From: Gnetum montanum
Lineage: Eukaryota; Streptophyta; Gnetopsida; Gnetales; Gnetaceae
Direction: 5' to 3'
Assembly (NCBI GenBank): GCA_015680685.1
Contig: MNCI01024020.1
Coordinates: forward strand, 679,523-743,522
DNA: 64,000 nucleotides
How positions within the stretch are numbered: the first letter of the stretch is position 1; the number at the start of each line of letters is the position of its first letter. A model generated the notes under the pieces. It did no database searches. It was not told the DNA's origin and saw nothing but the letters and a program-made list of their open reading frames with translations. Made by a program: the position numbers and the translations under genes. Positions 34,570-46,260 of the stretch are shown here, one piece after another.

Positions 34570-35800
34570 AATTGAAGTAGATTGTCAAAGAGGAGATTGA
34601 GCGACTCCTTAAGATAGGGTTCATCTACCCCATTACAGATAGCAAGTGGGTCAGCCGACTTGTGATGGTTCCAAAGAAACATGGAAAATGTTAGGTTTGT
34701 GTCAACTTCAAGCCATTAAACATAGCAAAACTCAAAGATAATTTTTCATTGTCATTCATTGATTAGGTGTTGGACATCATATATAGGCATTGCTATTATA
34801 GTTTTTTGGATGGTATAGTGGCTATAACCAAATCTGAATTGCACTAAAACACCAAGCAAAAATAACATTCATGAGTCCCTGGGAAAGCTTTGTATATTGC
34901 AAGATGCCTTTTGGTCTATGCAATGCTCCTGCCACTTTCCAATGCCTAGTCTTAAGCATCTTTTATTAGCAAATCGGTAGTGAAGTAGATATCTTTATGA
35001 ATGACTTCTTCATTTATGGCACTACATTCGAGTAAGTCTTAGACTACCTTGAGAAAGTACTCAAAAACTAGGTGAAAAAAAATCTATGGCTTAATTGGAA
35101 AAAGAGCCATCTCATGGTCCAAGATGGCATTGTATTAGGGCATAAAAATTTGTAGGAAGGGATCGAGGTAGACCCTGAAAAGATAAGGGTCATCCAAGGA
35201 ATTACCCGTTATCCAAATACTATAAAAGATGTTTGGTTATTTCTTGGACCCACTAGTTACTATCAATAATTTATACAGAATTTCTCTAAGATTGCAAAAT
35301 TGTTCATCGAACTGACAAAGAAGGATGGTCCATTTTTTTGGACCAAGAAGTGTAAACATGCATTTCAATAGCTAAAGGAAAAACTAATAGAAATTCTAAT
35401 TCTACTAGTAGCAAATTGGTTTAAATCATTCCATATCATGATGAATGCATCTAACTACACCTTGGAAGCATTGCTTATGCAGTTAGATAACCAAAAAAGT
35501 ACATATTATGTCCACTACGTAAGTTGAAGCATTGTGGATGCGCAACTCAATTAGACCACCACAAAGAAAGAAATGATGGTGGTGGTGTATGCTTTGGAAA
35601 AGTTCAAGCACTATGTGCTTGGATATAAAGTGTTTGTGCACATTGACCATAGTGCTAATTGCTTCCTAATAAACAAGCCAATGATAAGTTCCTGTGTCAT
35701 ACAATGGCTTGTGATCATGTAGGAATTCGATCTCACAAAGGTAGATTGAAAGGGAACTAAGAATGTGATTGCTAACCATCTCTCTTAGTTATGATGGAAT
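34570..35800 (+). pseudogene. pol: C reverse transcriptase and RNase H region of pol
   Basis: EEIERLLKIGFIYPITDSKW (34588 on), VMVPKK, HCYYSFLDG (34787 on), and the catalytic box FMNDF at 34994-35008, where the first Asp reads Asn. The connection region with LTKKDGPFFW follows, then RNase H with MMNASNYTLEALL (near 35440), the ALEKFKHYVLGYKVF stretch (35590-35640) and HIDHSANCF. Frameshifts are frequent. Inactive. Confidence 0.87.
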
Positions 35801-35959
35801 GACAAAGAGGAGGAGAGACCACTCTTTAATCATTTTCTAGATGAACTCCTCTTTGTCAGTGTAATTAATGAACATGTGCACATAGAATCCATGGTATGAT
35901 GCCATCCTCACTTACCTTCTCACTCAAGAAATGCCACAAGATCTAGACTATAGAATGAA

Positions 35960-37193
35960 ATAATAGTTTCTTCTTCGGGTTAAGAACTTCATGAAAAGCA
36001 ATTGACACCTTTACAAGGTGTGCATTAATGGCCTAGTTTGTTGGTATGTCCTTGATGCAAATCAATTGTGCATTCTCCAGGATGCTTATGAAGGCCCTTG
36101 CAGAGGCCACTATGTAGGGAGATGCATAGTCATAAAAAAATTGATGGCAAGATACTATTGGCCCACAATATTTAGGGATGCCCACCAATTTGTCCAATCC
36201 TATGAACACTATTAACAAGATGGTGGGATGATTACACAAATGGAGGATCCTCAATAGTGGATTCAATCACTAGAACTCTTTGACATATTGGACATAGATT
36301 TCATTGGTTCCATCACACCCATGTCCAATGAAAAGGCCTATATTATCTTAGCCATTAACTGCTGTACCAAATGGGCTGAAGCAGTAGCCATCATTGATTG
36401 CACATCATCTACTACTATTCGATTTGTATAATAACACATTATAAATAGGTTTGGGGTGCCACATGTACTAATTTCTAATAATGGAATCCATTTTACAAGT
36501 GCTACCTTTCACAAGTTCATGCAATGATTGGGGGTTGAATATAAATTAACAATAGCCTATCACCCCTAAGCCAACAGTCAAGCAGAGGTTACTAATAGGG
36601 AAATCATAAAGATTCTAACAAGAACTATTAGCAAATATAGGATAGATTGGAGCACAAAACTCAATGATGCCCTTTGGTCCTACCACTCAACATGGAAACT
36701 CTCTATTGGCTACTCTTCCTATGAGTTGGTGTACAGAAAACTTCCAACACTCCCAATGTAGTTTGAGCTCCATACACTCTCAATAGCTTGTGACTTAGAC
36801 ATTGACCTAAGTTTGGAATAAAAAGAAAGATTGATCCATCCAAATGTGCTAGATGAAAATTGATTAGTGGCCATGGCCTTGAATGAAGTGCACAAGACAT
36901 TCAACAAACAATTATATGACCTAAGAATCAAAATGATTAATCTTCAACCTAGAGATAAGGTCATCTACTAGTACCCCACACATGTTTCTCAAAAAACTAA
37001 ATTTTAAACATTGTGGGAGGGGCCTTATATAATCAATGAATCCTTTCCTTTTAGGGCCATGATCATATACAGACTTGAAAGCCCAAAGAAGAAGGAGTTG
37101 GTCAACATCCAAAAGGTAAATCCTTTCCACAAGCTCAAGCAAGACAATGCAATAAATACCTCAATGGATGGACAACCGCACTCAATTTTTTAG
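35960..37193 (+). pseudogene. pol: C integrase region of pol
   Basis: CILQDAYEGPCRGHYVGRC (36068-36124) belongs to the zinc-finger part, where the first His reads Tyr. The core shows DIDFIGSITPM (near 36295), LISNNGIHF (36467-36495; the second Asp reads Asn) and the HP-ANSQAEVTN stretch near 36570. The C-terminal part ends with WEGPYIINE and the DGQPHSIF stop at 37193. A small ORF overlaps this end. Confidence 0.87.
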
Positions 37194-37398
37194 ATCTCTT
37201 TCTTCCAACTTAGTCGTGCGGGAGATGGCCATCCATGCTAACCATATATGTGGTTCCTTAGTTTTTCTATTTTTTGTTTTACACATTTTTTTTAAACCTT
37301 TTTCCTATTTTATACCATTTTTGTTTTACACCATTACTAGTACATTTAAATATTTCTTAAATATTTTACCCTTTCTTATATATTTTACTTTATTTTAG
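37168..37398 (+). pseudogene. C small ORF overlapping the pol end
   Basis: It opens MDNRTQFFRSLSSNLVVREM, 26 bases before the pol stop, and runs 76 codons with a Phe/Leu-rich tail that could form membrane segments. Homologous to the frames of A, B and D by position and N-terminal sequence. The function is unknown. Confidence 0.4.
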
Positions 37399-37939
37399 TA
37401 TGATTTGCTAATTTCTATTAATAAATGTGCTTTATGCCAACATGACACAGTGGTCTTGTAGCTATTGCTAATGGTGGTTTGTGCTTAATATTTTTGTTTG
37501 CTAATACTTGGTTTCTATTTTTGAATTTTTGTACCGATGACTAAGGCAAGGTTTCTTTTTCATGGAATAGGTAGTGAGTCCACGACATCCACCCATCCAC
37601 ACAAATCTATGGTTATCCTCATTTTGGAAATATGAGATCCTTTTTATTAAATAAATATTTAATAAATTTATGACCTTGGTGGTTTCCAGAATTAGGAAGG
37701 ATTCAAAGGTTTTCATAAGATGTGACTTCAAGGGGATTTAATACTTTTTGGACTCTTCTACTTGGGTGCATGAGGGTTTTCATGGATTTTTTACCATTCC
37801 ATGTTGACCATAAACATCAGGTTAAATAAGTCTTTGCATAGTGTGGTTCCCATCCAAAAAAAATAAAGAAAAAATATATAAAAAAACATATTAAAAAATA
37901 TAACATGGTGGGAATTCAAAGCACACCCCTTAGACAAAT
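37399..37939 (+). other. C post-pol spacer, shortened
   Basis: It has the T-rich beginning of the spacer and the 'gtgacttcaaggggattta' and 'ggttcccatccaaaaaaaa' stretches. It then breaks off near 37930, passing straight into the middle of ORF3. The rest of the spacer, the intron and the ORF3 start are deleted relative to B. Confidence 0.65.
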
Positions 37940-40330
37940 TGAAGACCTCTCCTATGTGGCCATTTATGACTTTTAGCAAGGAGTGGTATATGGGAGAGAT
38001 GTCCCTATTTTGGAACAATAGGTAGGCCAATTCAACAGTCAATATCAAGAACATTTCAGTGTTCTACTTGGTGTAAGCCATTGTAGAGGCACTTGGGTTG
38101 CCTGAAATTAGGGTGAGTCTTGTCGAGATTCCGATGCAGGCATATCCCAACATCAAAAAAGAATGCGTTCAGCGGTGCTATGATGCCAACCATAACCAGT
38201 ATGGTGGGCTCACACTAGTAGAAAGAATCCATTAAAAAATTGCAACCTTTAACCTAAATCCAACGTTGAAGCCTAGCAAGATCACTACCTTTTCTACCCA
38301 TGTGTGTGCCTCTCTAAGTGAAAGATTCTTGTTCGACCTTCCACAGCTAATCTATTTAGAGATAAAGAAGTGGTTCAAAGAGAATGAACATGTAAGGAAG
38401 GCACTCCCCTTTCCATGCATCATTAGAAAACTATGTTGAAAGGAAAGAATAGTTCGCAATACTAATGCTATATGACACGCTTTGACTGCTAATTGGGCAA
38501 AGATGATGAAGGACAAAATTCCTACCATAATAATCCAAGAAGAGGAGCAGTAGGCACCACTTCACTTTCCACTCAAAAAATAGTGACAGACATCACTACA
38601 ACATTTCAATGATTGCATGAGTCCTGAGAATGCCTCTTGAGTGAACAAGAGCAGTAGGCAAGCATAAGTGGTGGAGATCCATTAGTGTACTAACCCTCAA
38701 TGAGGCACCTAAATGAAGTGGCTCGAATAGTTAGTCTAATGGGGGGAGATGGATCCATTTTCTCTGCCCAATGAATGTTGTTGTTCATGAGATCGAATCC
38801 TAGCACCAAAGAGATAATGGTATCTCTCTTAAAATAATAGTAACTCCTAGAGATTTTTGGAAACACCATGATCTTTTTAATGCACTTGGAGAAGGGAGAG
38901 GGGGCAACAGTACTGGTGATGCAACACCAAGGATAAGAAACAACAACAAAGGTGGTTGCTAATAGAATCACCAAGACACTCAATGCACCTACGATGTTTG
39001 TACCAAATGTCACTGCACTTAAAGATGTGCAAACATCTATAGGAACCATAAGTGGCAAACTAAGCACAACACAACATGAAAAACTGATGGACTAACTAGT
39101 AGGAACTAGACAATTGCTTCCGAATGCTTTTGACCTTTCAGATAATATAACTACAACCTAGTCAAAGCTATTAGAGGTAAGGGATAAGAACATTATATTG
39201 GAAGGGCAACTCGAAATAACCAAGCAGCTAAATGAATGCTTAGATGCAAATTTTGCTTAATTGGAGCCTAGATTATCAACCCTGCATTTTGCAACCCAGC
39301 ATTAATAAGAGAAGAAGCTCTTAAATTGCTTCACACTAGGTTGAAAAGGGTTGAGGAGGCGATGAAGATTGTGGTGTTCTACTGATCCTTGGTAGAGGCC
39401 ATCCAACGTAAAATTTAAAAGGCCTTGGATCATACCTGCTAAAAGAATGTTCCACTCACTATAGAAAATCATCTCCTGCAAAATGTTGATGTGCATAAAC
39501 AATAATTAACTAGCCAGAGGAACTAGCCAGAGAAAATACAAAGTTAAGGAGATTGGTTGTTGAGAAAAGAAACCTCTCCATGGAGTTTGTCTATGCCCTT
39601 CACCAAAAGAGTACAATTAATGTAGCTATGTAGAAATTAGAAGCTCTCAAATTTGAGAGAGTCAAAGATCATTACAGAGAAAAGGTTGGCCTGAAAAAGG
39701 AAATAAATGAGAAACACATTCAAGTGATGAAGGCAAAGGTGAATGAGACCCTCAAGAACCTCCAATAAGGACCCGAATTATGGTAGCCCATCATTTATGG
39801 GATTGATCAATATAATAAAACAGAAATTAACCTGAAAGAATTGCAAATAGAAGAGATGACAAAATACATGGAGCTAGTCAATCTCTAATATGCAAACCTA
39901 ACTATGTTAACTATAGGATAGTCGTAGTTAGAACTAGAAAAGTAGGTGGCCAACTCACACTTGTTATACAAGGCTACGTTCAAGCACCATAAGGACACCA
40001 AGAAAAAGCTTGCAAAGGCAAATGCTAAACTCAAGGTTCTCAAGGGAAAATATACTGAACAGAGATCCACTATCAAGAGCTTGACCAAAAGAATGAACGA
40101 CTACTAGAAGCTGAAAAGCGCAGTCAAGGCATTGGATGTCCAATGCAAACAATTCATTGCCTAGTTCATCAACATCAAGGAGTTGTCCCCAGTCATTCCT
40201 TGTATGTGGAATATCTACATTCTAGTCCACATTGGTAATGCACATGGACTATAAATGATCCTCGAAGCAAGGAGGAGAAGATGAAGGAATTACTATATGC
40301 ATTTCACCTTCCATCGGAGGTAGCAACCAT
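37940..40330 (+). pseudogene. C ORF3, 5' truncated
   Basis: From 37948 one frame gives SPMWPFMTFSKEWYMGEMSL, then IVEALGLPEIRVSLVEIPMQ, TLKPSKITTF, FSTHVCASLSERF and WFKENEHVRKALPFPC. This matches the B ORF3 core along its length with few stops. After about 38600 the sequence is charged and Leu-rich (for example VKDHYREKVGLKKEINEKH near 39660 and KKKLAKANAKLKVLKGKY near 40005), typical of coiled coils. It ends FHLPSEVATI near 40310, like B's FHLPPKVVATI. The family is not recognised. Confidence 0.65.
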
Positions 40331-40584
40331 AATAGAATAACCATAGCCTCCATTTCTTGGGACTATTTAATCTTCTCAACCATCTTCATGCCATCAAAGG
40401 ATGCACTTTCCAATTGAAGTATTCATATCATGGTGTTCAAATTTTGTGTCATGAACATCACAAATTTTGCAATGATGTTGATCTACACACTTAGGAACTC
40501 AGCTTTGTTGTGTCATGTGTTAGTCAATAATCCTATAGCTTCAGAATTTTCTAAGGGAACTTGAGGATGAGTTTTCATTTAGTA

Positions 40585-40593
40585 GTGTGGGTA
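40585..40593 (+). other. C polypurine tract
   Basis: GTGTGGGTA directly before the 3' LTR, preceded by the GATGAGTTTTCATT context shared with D. Confidence 0.75.
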
Positions 40594-41493
40594 TGATGAA
40601 GCATCAAAGTGTCATGTTGATGGGCCCTTGTCGACAGGTCCTCATTGAAGCAGATGTGATGTTGCCTTGTCGATGGGGTTGTGTCAATGTAGCGTTTACT
40701 ACCTTTATAAGGCCTCATCGACATAGCTCCATAATAAAGTCTATAAATATGCATTCACTCATTGTATTTATGGCATGTCTTATCATAGTTGTAGCAGAGC
40801 TCTTGTAGTTTTGTCATTTGAAAGTTAGAATATTTTTCCGAGTGCCTGCAGTAGGAGTCAAAAAGTGTAAATCTTTATTTGAGCATTGATGTACCTAAGC
40901 ACACCAGTGTGAAAGACAAAAAAGAAAAGCCTTTTGATCAAATCTTGTAGCACTTGGAAGAGATTAATGATTTATTTTTGCATTTATCATTTTCATTAAT
41001 TATGTAGTTAATTAAGACAAGTAAGAAATTAATTAATTAAATAATTAAGCTAAATAGATTAAACACATAAGTACAAACACTTCAAGCATAACATCTAGCA
41101 CTTGGTAATCCTAGCAGTGCTTAACACTTGGTAACCCAATAATGTTGTATGCATTCAAGATGTGTATTGAAAGTGGGACTAGATGCTTATGTTAGGAGAG
41201 TTAGTGATTAATTAGCAATCAAATTAGTTAAGTTGGTTAATAAATTTAGTTTTAACTTGTTATCAATTATAGGTGAATAAAAAATAAAATAACAAAAATC
41301 ATGTGTCCCAATTACACTTAACCATACAACTAAGCTTCACAAGTGTAGTTGGGAAGATAATGATCGTCACGATTAGATTTCACTTCCTAAAACTAGTGTA
41401 CTTAGGAACTTAATGTTTGTGAAATTCAAACAGATTGCACATGAATGCTTGTAATTTGTATGGTTTGGTGTAGGGTATACTCGCCGCTCATTA
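40594..41493 (+). repeat. C 3' LTR
   Basis: 900 bp, TGATGA to TCATTA (decayed TCATCA), paired with 30051-30985. The U3 motif series differs in detail between the two LTRs, while R-U5 aligns well. Confidence 0.92.
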
Positions 41494-41498
41494 AAGAC
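41494..41498. repeat. Right target-site duplication of element C (AAGAC)
   Basis: Pairs with AAGAT at 30046-30050. The adjoining minus-strand ATG at 41500-41498 is the start codon of B's gag. Confidence 0.85.
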
Positions 41499-41643
41499 AT
41501 TTTGGATTAAACTAAAATTTTAGTGTGCTTTTAATTAGGATTATTATTTCTTATTCTTTAAATGATTGCAACTTTAGGGTTCATTCCAATGATCTTAAAT
41601 AATTTTCACTAAGTCTTAGATAGTGAACATACCAAACTACAAA
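41499..41643 (-). other. B leader between primer site and gag start
   Basis: Untranslated leader of B, similar to the leaders of C (31005-31148) and D (48115-48256), ending AAAATG at the gag start. Confidence 0.75.
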
Positions 41644-41661
41644 TCCCTAGTAATGGTGCCA
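41644..41661 (-). other. B primer-binding site
   Basis: The minus strand reads TGGCACCATTACTAGGGA, 13 of 18 matching the tRNA-Asp site. All differences are G-to-A or C-to-T. Confidence 0.85.
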
Positions 41662-41662
41662 A

Positions 41663-42514
41663 TGATAAGCGACGAGTAGACCCCATGCTCAACCATATGA
41701 ATCACTAAGCGTTCATGGGTGATCCAATTGAATTCCTTGGACTTATAGCCTTATAAGTACACTAGTCTCTAGGAGGTGAAATTAACCATTGCAATCGTTG
41801 TCTTTCCAATTACACTTGTGAAATGCAAAGGTATGGTTAAGTGCAACTGAGTTTTATCATTTTTATGTTTTATGTTTTAAGTTGCTTAAAAATAAAGAAT
41901 ATTATATATATAATTTCTAATTTATTCTAATTAACTAACATTTAACTAATCCTAACATAAGCATTCATTCGCACTCATTATACACATCCTAGACACATTT
42001 AATGCTACTGGGTTACCAAACATTAAGTCTTACTAGAATTACCATTAAAAGTATGCTTGAAGTGGTCATACTTATGTTCTTAATTAATTGTCACTTCATT
42101 TAGCTTAGTTTAGCTTAATTAATTACTTAATTATTAAAAACATTAATGGAAATTGCTTAAAATATTAAATACATTAAGGAAATAATTAATCTATCTCAAA
42201 GTGCTGCAAGGTTTATTAGAAAGCTTATCTTTATTGTCACACACACTACTGTGCTTAGGTACAACAGTGTTCGAATAAAGATTCGTACATACTTTGATTC
42301 CTACTTTAGGCACTTAGAAAATATTCTAACTTTCAAGTGGAAAAGCTACTAGAGCTTTGCTACAACTATGAGACTTGTTGCTATAAATGTGGCTAGTGGT
42401 GCATATTTATGGGCAAAAACAAACACTGCATTGACAAGGTTACATCAACGCAGCTAAGTTGACAAGGTTGCGTCAATGAGGCCTCATCGACGTAACACTT
42501 GACGTGACTCATCA
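41663..42514 (-). repeat. B 5' LTR
   Basis: 852 bp, TGAT to ATCA. U3 at the right end carries TTGAC or its complement at 42431, 42445, 42459, 42472, 42487 and 42499, roughly every 14 bases. It pairs with the split 3' LTR at 10501-11203 and 21152-21334. Confidence 0.92.
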
Positions 42515-42519
42515 ATGTC
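42515..42519. repeat. Right target-site duplication of element B (ATGTC)
   Basis: Exact match to 10496-10500. Confidence 0.9.
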
Positions 42520-42965
42520 ATAGTTGCTCAATAACATTTCAAAATTACATTTACATTGAACTAGGATGACATAGTATTTGAAATTTTAAAGGTAACATTT
42601 CTTCCCTCACAAATGAAATGTGGAGTGCAAAATAAATGTTGTTTAAGTACCATAATTTGGTGAAAAACCAAGCTCTTTAATGTTACATGACCACTTCTCT
42701 TAAATCTAGTTTTTGAGTATTATTATAAAAATTTAAATAGAGGAATGCAAATGGCTTGAGAGCCTTATTTGATGTTAAAAGTAAATGTAAGATGGAATCT
42801 ATTTTTGCATGAAAAATCAAAAGATAATTATTTTAATCTCTTGTGCAAACAACTCTTTTGTATAGGTGTGTTCTATGGGGCCCTAGGCTTGTTAGTAAAT
42901 ATTGGAAGAAAATAGAAGATGTTTAAAAGCATTTTTTACTAGAGGAGTTTCAAGTTAAGAGGTAA
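42520..42965. other. AT-rich flank, nothing recognised
   Basis: DNA to the right of B's insertion point. It shows no LINE continuation, gene or known repeat. Confidence 0.5.
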
Positions 42966-43268
42966 GGACAATATGATTATGTTGCTTCTAGAAGTAGATA
43001 TGATCCCTTAAAGATAGAGTTCTTTTGTCAATTTGTTTCATATGTCTGCAACATCTCCTGTTACACAACAACTAAATTTTCAAATAAATTCGTAGTGGGT
43101 ATACAACAAAAAGGGTAGTTCTATGAGGGAATGGTCCAGAGTAAAAAATGGAACATTGAGGAGAAGATTCTTCATTGGGATACAAAAGAGTTACATAAGA
43201 GTATTAGAGATGAGGTACTAATACATCCAAATTTACTGAAGCATGATATCAACACTTGGTCACACTAG
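42966..43268 (+). pseudogene. Coding-like stretch of unknown origin
   Basis: One frame is open for about 100 codons with a single TAG at 43116 (G-Q-Y-D-Y-V-A-S-R-S ... L-L-K-H-D-I-N-T-W-S-H). Its composition is balanced and protein-like (KKWNIEEKILHWDTKEL), unlike nearby AT-rich noise. No family is recognised. It may be a gene fragment, part of E's long terminal region or chance. Confidence 0.3.
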
Positions 43269-43289
43269 CAACAAAAATTTAATTACATC

Positions 43290-43965
43290 CTTAGCTAGAC
43301 TCTAGTAGTTTTTTTTTTATAGTTAGCAATAGAGTGAATTCCCAAAATGTGGTGTTAAGAAATTGTACAACATTTTTATTCAAGTGAATTATACTGATCA
43401 TGGTTCATGAGTGGAAATAAAGATTGAGATTGGTTTTCATCATTGCAACATGCACTTCGTTCTTTTTTTTTTACTTAGCTTAATTTTCATGTTTACTTTA
43501 TCTTAGTTCTTTACATTTTCAAAGTACTTTACTTTTAATACTCATTAGTAAGACAGAATAAGTATGACTCATTTCAAGCATTAAAGTGTAATCATTTGGT
43601 AAGGTTATTCTAGTAATAGTTACATGAGCCCAAGATGTGATTGGTAAGCTAGGACCAAATGCTTATTGCTATAAGCTAGAGTAGATTTACATTTTTGTCA
43701 TTACTTAGACTTAGATTTTAATCTCAATTTCATTGTTTTTACAACTAGGAGTAAATTAAGCCCAACAACATTAACGTATCATATGTCTCATCGAGAGTTA
43801 AACCATACACTTGAACTTCACAAACTCAAAGTGGGAAGGCAACGATCACAAACCTACTATCAACTCCTAGTATACTTACGTTATCCATCCATAGATTATG
43901 ATATAGTCATGCACATGCACTCATGACTTGTATGGTGGAGTGTTCGAATATCTAACTACTCATCA
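43290..43965 (+). repeat. E 5' LTR (3' portion, start unresolved)
   Basis: It aligns with the R-U5 halves of the other LTRs: 'ttattcaagtgaatt', 'ggaaataaagattgagattg', the 'aaccatacacttgaacttca' and 'gtgggaaggcaacgatc' stretches, and an end ACTACTCATCA at 43965. The TGATGA start and U3 could not be placed. Confidence 0.7.
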
Positions 43966-43966
43966 T

Positions 43967-43984
43967 TGTCGTAGTTGCCAAAGA
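43967..43984 (+). other. E primer-binding site (decayed)
   Basis: TGTCGTAGTTGCCAAAGA, 12 of 18 matching the tRNA-Asp site, directly after the LTR end. Confidence 0.7.
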
Positions 43985-44113
43985 TGTGTCAATGTTTGCT
44001 TAGTAGTTGATCTTATAGAGTTTGTTATATCAAAATTCATAAAGTTTATTCTTTACATTTTTAATCAATATTAATAACACACACACACATCCCTAAAGCA
44101 TCAAACATACAAC

Positions 44114-46260
44114 ATGGCTTCAACACTTAAGGAGAAGTTATCATCTACCAAAGTGACACAAAAGAGTCATGACAAGAGACATGATGAAAAAGACTAGAGT
44201 GGGTCTATGTAAACTAGGATTTCATATGCTCATAGAGATTCATATTATCTTGAATTCATGTTTATCTTTTATTAGGATGAGTAGCTAAGGTGGAGAGATT
44301 TGCAAGGCAACACTATTTGCCTCTTGAATGATCAGCACCATCCATGCTTCAGGAAATTTTAATGGGGATGAACCTTAGCCATGCACAAGAAGGTTATCAT
44401 GTTACTAAACACATGGCCAACCCACAGAAGCGTAAGTAAGAGAGGATGCTACCATGGAGATAATACATGAAAATAATCAAGGAAATAAAGTCAACCAACA
44501 TGTTATCCTACAAGAAATTAATGATGATACACTCTTAATGGAAAAACACCACCACAATCATGAATCCCATTCACAAATGCCTATCATTTGTCTAGAAGAA
44601 CCTGTTAAGTAACAATTCCATTCAACCCTTATAGAGACATCAAGAAGAGAGGTAGAATACTTTGAACATAGGTAGAGCTCAACGCCTAGAAATTTTGAGG
44701 AACCACAAAGGGATGAATCATGGAGTCACATAAGGAAAATTAGTTAGCATAGTTCTCTAATTTCTTCCTCTTCATCTTCACGATCATCAACAAGATTCGA
44801 TAAAATGGAATGAAGACCCAGAGATTACAATAGGGAAAGATGTAGTCATCATGAGAGACATGAATATCGTAGAAGATATCTTGATGAAGAAGAAGATGAG
44901 TATGAACAAAGAAGAGATATGATTAGGCTTGTAGAGAAAGAGCACTAGGAGCACTAAAGGAGTTACCACTACAATTGAGCTTACAAGCCCAATAATCATG
45001 AAACCCCTATTGGCCACTCATACTATGATAAACATCAAATAAGCAATGTATATCCCAACTAGGCCTATAAGAGACACTCACATCAAGTGTCTAAAGATGA
45101 ATAATATTCCAAAATTTGAAGGTGGATACAATGCAAACCTACAACACCATCTTTAAGCATTCCAGAATGCCTATGCCCTTCAAAATATTGAAAGTCATTG
45201 GTGGTGACTAAAGTTGTTTCCCAGAATACTCAACAAGGAGGTAAAGAGTTGGTAAAGATCTTTAGAATTAGAGTCAATTCAAAGATGGCATGCCATGTTA
45301 GAGTTTTTTAATGACAAGTATTAAACCTACTCTAGAGTGTCAAATTTAAGAAAATAAATCCAAGGATGAAAGCAATGGATATATGAATCCCTTAATGTGG
45401 AAATGGGAAAATATTATTCTATACTACATAGGTGCCTAGGCAATGGATTTCATAAAGAAAACAACTAAGGCATGTCATTGATAGATTAAGAAACAAGACT
45501 AGAGAAACCCTTGGGTCTATGCCTAGGGAAGATTATCAAAAATGATGTCCCATTGAATTTAAAAGTTAATAGACCAAATGATAAAAGATGAAGGAGAATT
45601 AAAGAAAATAGAGTCAATTGAAGAGTACAAGTGAGATCCTTTGATAAGGAAATGAGATGGTAGAATGTATGATAAACAAGAAGATGAAACCTTAGAGGAT
45701 GTCATCTAAAAGAAGACTCCACCAATTTAGAAATCAGTCAATAACATAGCAATGAAGCTAGAGAAAATGTGGGACTCACTAGATAAGAAATTCACTATAG
45801 CTTTAAAGATAGTAGAAGAAAAGACTAAACAAGCACAAAACAAAGGTAAAGATAAGAACAAAAGAAGAGATCATAAACAAGATAATTATAAATAAAAAGG
45901 AAAAGTTGCTATAGTTGAGGAATGTGTGGACTCCAATTCAAAAGAGGATAAAGGATGGAGAGTATGCCAATATGAACATCCTAAGGGATGTTTTCTTGTT
46001 CTGGTCCATTTGCGAGAATCTAGGGCATATGCACTCAATTCAAGATTCATCAAGAAACAAATGCTAAGACGATTACCTTATCCATAAGGTAATCTCAGAC
46101 AACCCTTCCAACCATCATACTATCCCAATGGAGCCTATCCTCAACCACAAGAGATATATCGATAGTAGTGCCGACAACCACAAGCATGCGAAAAGCCACT
46201 ACTGAGGTAATAATGTTCATATAGGTAACTTGATCCTTATGGATATTAAGTTTAGCATCC
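44114..46260 (+). pseudogene. gag: E gag
   Basis: It starts ATGGCTTCAACA, like F (ATGGCTTCTTCT). It keeps the DEQLRWRDLQGN block (44277-44312, with stops), a charged linker (44640-45030), a capsid-like domain (45085-45600: MNNIPKFEGGYNANLQHH and later blocks) and a knuckle near 45955-45995 reading RVCQYEHPKGC, so the first Cys is lost. A TAG lies at the place equivalent to F's gag stop. It has the heaviest stop load of the gags here. Confidence 0.8.

Larger units (their letters stand above)
30051..41493 (+). mobile_element. Element C: Athila-like Ty3/gypsy element nested in B's gag
   Basis: 11443 bp, plus strand: 5' LTR 30051-30985, primer site 30987-31004, gag from 31149, protease near 33530, reverse transcriptase from 34570, RNase H, integrase ending at 37193, a shortened spacer, ORF3 from 37940, purine tract 40585-40593, 3' LTR 40594-41493. 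All domains are present but carry stops. The zinc knuckle has lost its second Cys, the protease triad reads VSS and the palm box reads FMND. The 3' LTR end reads TCATTA instead of TCATCA. Confidence 0.92.
10501..42514 (-). mobile_element. Element B: Ty3/gypsy, Athila-like LTR retrotransposon, interrupted twice
   Basis: B runs on the minus strand: 5' LTR 41663-42514, primer site 41644-41661, gag start 41500, gag body 30050-28405, a partial pol to 26390, spacer, ORF3 24305-21590, purine tract, and 3' LTR 10501-21334. Removing A and C leaves about 10.6 kb. B lacks the gag zinc knuckle, protease and reverse-transcriptase palm: a jump near 28405 joins gag to the post-palm part of pol, out of frame. 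It could not move on its own. A lies in its 3' LTR and C at its gag start, so it is older than both. Confidence 0.9.

Noticed and set aside
38690-39067. A minus-strand 125-codon frame
   Set aside because: It is antisense to C's ORF3, and no equivalent frame is open in B.
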